Shown: positions 30,585 to 32,967 of the stretch, one piece after another | How the letters are laid out: every line of letters begins with the position of its first letter | How positions within the stretch are numbered: the first letter of the stretch is position 1 | Source: a virus | Strand: one strand, 5' to 3' | IMG/VR virus record: IMGVR_UViG_3300009104_000682 | Coordinates: 1 to 32,967 of that record | Length of the DNA: 32,967 nucleotides | The notes under the pieces: generated by a model | Seen by the model: only the letters and a program-made list of their open reading frames with translations | Database searches by the model: none | Told to the model about the DNA's origin: nothing | Program-made: the position numbers and the translations under genes

Positions 30585-31859
30585 CTATTTGACCGTTCTA
30601 CCTATGGCAGACATATACGCATCCATAGATGGAGTTAGATCAATGTCCTGTGCGGTGCCAGTTTCTACATCATCAACTGTTTCAGTCGATTCTGATATTG
30701 GTGTCTTTGGAAAATAACTTTCTTTCAAAGTACCTAACTTTTCACGAAAAGAATCTTCGTCAGAATAATCAACATCGTCTATCAACGACTTAAACTTTTC
30801 AATTTCTGTGTCAGCCAAATCTTCAGAAACCTCAGATATGACTTGTTCCTTAACCAGTGTAGCATTGTTGTCCTTTAATGATACATTCTTCTCGATTGTT
30901 TCACTAAGTTTGCTCTCTAGTTCAGAAATCTTTTCAGACTGTGCTTCTAACACATCATATTTCTCGTCTGGAATATCAATGTAGTGATCTTCAAATAGTT
31001 GTTTCAAACCAGAAATGAAATCTTCTGCAATCTCACCTTTTAATCCACGTTCGATTGCGAGTTCATTTTCCTTCATCCATTCCTCAGTAACATAATTGAG
31101 ATATGTATCGACTTTATCAGTCATCTCTTCTGTTGCTGATTGTACATCTTCTTTCAGTTTTTCTTCGTATTCGTTTTCGAGTCTTACGATCTCTGTACGA
31201 ATCTTAGATTTAACCGCGGCTTCAAACACTGTTGCAGCCTTACGTTTAAATTCTTCGGATAAGTCACCTTCACCATTTACGAGTGCTTCAACGTGTTCTG
31301 CAACGTCTACTTCCTTAACTCGTTGTTCAATGGCTTCCTTCTTGACTTCATCCATATCATCTTCTTCGTCATCGTCATGTGCAGCATTTTTCATGTACAT
31401 TGCATAAAGATCTTTCTTTTCAGTAGCACTCATTTTCTTCATCGCTTTTAACATCATCTCTTGTGCTTCTTTACCATTTTTTGGCATTTCTTCTTCAACT
31501 TCTTTTTCTTCTTCGTCATCTTCATGTTCTGCTTCTGCCATAACTTGACCATCGTGATCTATTTCATCACCAGCAGCAAGTTTATCCATCTTGTCGGGTT
31601 TTCCTTCACCCTTCTGCGGTGCTTGACCACCAACTTCTTTTGCTTTAGCTGCAACCTTCTTTGCAGGCGCATCTTTTTGTTCTGGGTCAACTACTGCTTT
31701 ACCTGTATCTTGGACTTCACCGTCTACTTTGTCCATCTTGTCAGCAGGAGCGCCACTTTTTGCAGGAGCATCTTGACCATTGGCCTCTTCAAGTTCTAAT
31801 TCTGCGAGAACTTCAGCTTCCAGCTCCTCAATTGATTTATCTAATTCGTTGTCCGCCAT
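30585..31859 (-). CDS. 22: prohead core scaffold protein gp22
   Basis: The internal scaffold around which gp23 assembles is later digested by gp21. The 424-residue protein is very acidic and mostly helical or coiled-coil. Residues about 30-100 are an Ala/Lys/Asp-rich, low-complexity stretch with repeated '(A/P)DKMDK' units; residues about 105-170 hold poly-Asp/Glu runs. A Glu/Lys/Leu coiled coil (about 200-390) follows and a short conserved tail 'PSMDAYMSAIGRTVK' ends the protein. The identity follows from position between gp21 and gp23 and from composition, since sequence conservation is low. AAGGAG precedes the ATG. Confidence 0.9.
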   Translation of the reverse strand: MADNELDKSIEELEAEVLAELELEEANGQDAPAKSGAPADKMDKVDGEVQDTGKAVVDPEQKDAPAKKVAAKAKEVGGQAPQKGEGKPDKMDKLAAGDEIDHDGQVMAEAEHEDDEEEKEVEEEMPKNGKEAQEMMLKAMKKMSATEKKDLYAMYMKNAAHDDDEEDDMDEVKKEAIEQRVKEVDVAEHVEALVNGEGDLSEEFKRKAATVFEAAVKSKIRTEIVRLENEYEEKLKEDVQSATEEMTDKVDTYLNYVTEEWMKENELAIERGLKGEIAEDFISGLKQLFEDHYIDIPDEKYDVLEAQSEKISELESKLSETIEKNVSLKDNNATLVKEQVISEVSEDLADTEIEKFKSLIDDVDYSDEDSFREKLGTLKESYFPKTPISESTETVDDVETGTAQDIDLTPSMDAYMSAIGRTVK

Positions 31860-31890
31860 GGGGATTTCTCCTTATATTCTTATTAACGAT

Positions 31891-31898
31891 TATTTATA
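31891..31898 (-). promoter_or_regulatory. late promoter TATAAATA of gp22
   Basis: Exact TATAAATA just downstream of the gp21 coding end; the predicted start is near 31885, 26 nt before the ATG. Confidence 0.82.
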
Positions 31899-31900
31899 AA

Positions 31901-32560
31901 TTATAACATTTTGAGGAACTTTGCAAACTCCAAAGCGTCCTCTTTTGCGTGTCTAGACCGAACTCTTTGTTCAACTCGTCCTTTCATACGCACTAGTTCG
32001 GCCTCTACAAGAGATCCATGATTCCAAACCCACTCTTTTCCTTCCATCATCCCTTCAACAAATGCGTTGGGAGCGGAAGGATCTGCAACAATGTCTGCCG
32101 CAGTTGCAAGGTAGAAATCACTTCTAACGTAGTTCGCACCATTCTTTTGATCCAAACTACCCATTCCTCTAGAGGACACGCCTAATTTTGCACCTTCGTC
32201 CATGAGATTTTTTACAATCTCACCCATAGGTGTTTTTAGTATCTTTGCTTCACCGATGAAGTTCTTTCCATCGGGATATAATGCAGTAATTAAATGTGAT
32301 GCACGTTCTAGATTTACCGTTGGGCCATCTGGGTGTCCCAACTCACCAAACGCACGTTTCTCGTTGATATACTCTTTGTTATATCTCTTAACTTCTTTCT
32401 GCAATACTTCCATTGGATATACTCGACCATTACGGTTCTTAATATCCGCTTGCATAAAGATACCTTTAATTTTGTAATTTTTATTACCGTTCTCTTTTTC
32501 TTCGCAGATGTATTCTACCTCATCTGAAAATTGTTCCGAAAATAACTTAACTGTTTCCAT
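31901..32560 (-). CDS. 21: prohead protease gp21
   Basis: This serine-type maturation protease (U35/herpes-assemblin-like fold) cleaves the scaffold and trims gp23 during head maturation. The 219-residue length matches T4 gp21 (212). The catalytic His lies in 'AFGELGHPDGPTVNLERASH' (H76) and the Ser in 'KLGVSSRGMGSL' (S129 or S130). The N-terminal 'IKGIFMQADIKNRNGRVYP' is typical. It is followed directly by gp22. AGGA lies upstream of the ATG at 32560. Confidence 0.95.
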   Translation of the reverse strand: METVKLFSEQFSDEVEYICEEKENGNKNYKIKGIFMQADIKNRNGRVYPMEVLQKEVKRYNKEYINEKRAFGELGHPDGPTVNLERASHLITALYPDGKNFIGEAKILKTPMGEIVKNLMDEGAKLGVSSRGMGSLDQKNGANYVRSDFYLATAADIVADPSAPNAFVEGMMEGKEWVWNHGSLVEAELVRMKGRVEQRVRSRHAKEDALEFAKFLKML

Positions 32561-32569
32561 GATCCTGTC

Positions 32570-32967
32570 CTATGCGTTCTGTACAAACGTAACTTCTTCA
32601 ACGTGTACACCACCATCTGAACCGTTTGTTTCGTTCTTAACAGATAGTGTGAAGTTGTCCTCTGCTCGATTGTATTGTAGGACAGTCTTACCAGTTGAAT
32701 CCACACCAGACTCAGCAGTAATCTAATCACCAGCATTAGAAGAACTAGAATCTGTTCCGTCTAGTAAAATATTACCAGGCCCAAGATGCGGTTTTTCTTC
32801 TGGGTGTATGATTAAAGAAGTAGATGCTTTTACATAAGTTCCGTTCGTTGCGGTTACAGCAGTACCAGCGAGAGTGAGTTTGACAAACACATCATTTCCA
32901 GCAAACTCATTAATCCTTATACCACTGTTAGGACTCAGAACTAGTCCAGTTAAAGTGTGTGCGGCAT
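32570..32967 (-). pseudogene. structural-type ORF with an in-frame TAG, running off the right edge
   Basis: Reading from the right edge, a frame codes Gly/Asn/Thr-rich sequence ('VFVKLTLAGTAVTATNGTYV' and later 'NILLDGTDSSSSNAGD') up to a TAG at 32723-32725. The same frame then continues with 'ITAESGVDSTGKTVLQYNRA' and more to a TAG at 32570-32572. Composition is alike on both sides, so it looks like one gene broken by an amber codon: a real nonsense change, a sequencing error (one base from TAT or CAG) or a true stop. The content resembles beta-rich virion proteins of marine myophages. Its place before gp21 is where gp20, gp67 and gp68 neighbours sit in T4, but it is not recognisably any of these. 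Confidence 0.5.

Noticed and set aside
1-32967. CRISPR arrays, insertion sequences, integrase or attachment sites
   Set aside because: No regularly spaced repeats, transposase-like or integrase-like frames were seen; the region is contiguous lytic-phage core.

Overview
The window is a continuous piece of a T4-superfamily myovirus genome. It is AT-rich, and every recognisable gene lies on the minus strand, so transcription runs from right to left. Core genes follow the T4/marine-myophage order. From right to left there is a capsid block (gp21 prohead protease, gp22 scaffold, gp23 major capsid protein), a tail-completion-like gene at the gp3 position, uvsY, two 2-oxoglutarate (2OG) oxygenases, uvsW, the late sigma factor gp55, and the gp47/gp46 nuclease. 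Further left are gp45, gp44, gp62, regA, gp43 polymerase and uvsX. The gene set (cobS-like ATPase, hsp20, peptide deformylase, many 2OG oxygenases, two DNA methyltransferases, a carbamoyltransferase) points to a marine phage of the kind that infects cyanobacteria or SAR11/SAR116/roseobacter-type bacteria. No photosynthesis gene is present and the host cannot be fixed from this window.

Layout: 1-240 start of a possible oxygenase; 221-1246 uvsX; 1294-2766 DUF262-HNH protein; 2915-3904 Asp/Asn-hydroxylase/GNAT fusion; 3897-5156 SPPY methyltransferase; 5153-7669 DNA polymerase; 7706-10499 regA, clamp loader and clamp with two small ORFs; 10496-12823 a DUF3310-like protein and tandem 2OG oxygenases; 12904-13341 Hsp20; 13465-13539 a tRNA-like element; 13551-17093 a MoxR ATPase plus a VWA/metalloprotease-motif pair; 17167-21219 peptide deformylase, small protein, SGNH hydrolase, carbamoyltransferase and DPPY methyltransferase; 21206-24509 gp46, gp47, gp55; 24645-28113 small conserved protein, UvsW, two oxygenases, UvsY; 28124-32560 virion block; 32570-32967 an interrupted structural-type ORF.

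Regulation is unusually legible. Six minus-strand promoters share TTGACA, an exact 18-bp spacer and a TATAAT-like box. In several, the -35 box lies in the loop of a G/C hairpin that could also end the preceding gene. A second class, TATAAATA, matches the T4 late promoter read by gp55 and precedes gp22, gp23, the gp3-position gene, a 32-aa ORF and the tRNA-like element. Two predicted start sites (gp43 and the gp3-position gene) fall on the A of the ATG, suggesting leaderless mRNAs.

The most striking item was found by translating the gap behind gp23. At 29043-29117 there is a 24-codon ORF with a strong Shine-Dalgarno. Its product closely matches PqqA, the peptide precursor of the cofactor pyrroloquinoline quinone, including the Glu-Val-Thr-x-Tyr core that supplies the cross-linked Glu and Tyr. 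It sits between two strong terminators just behind the capsid gene. No other pqq gene is in the window, so any maturation would need host enzymes or phage genes elsewhere.
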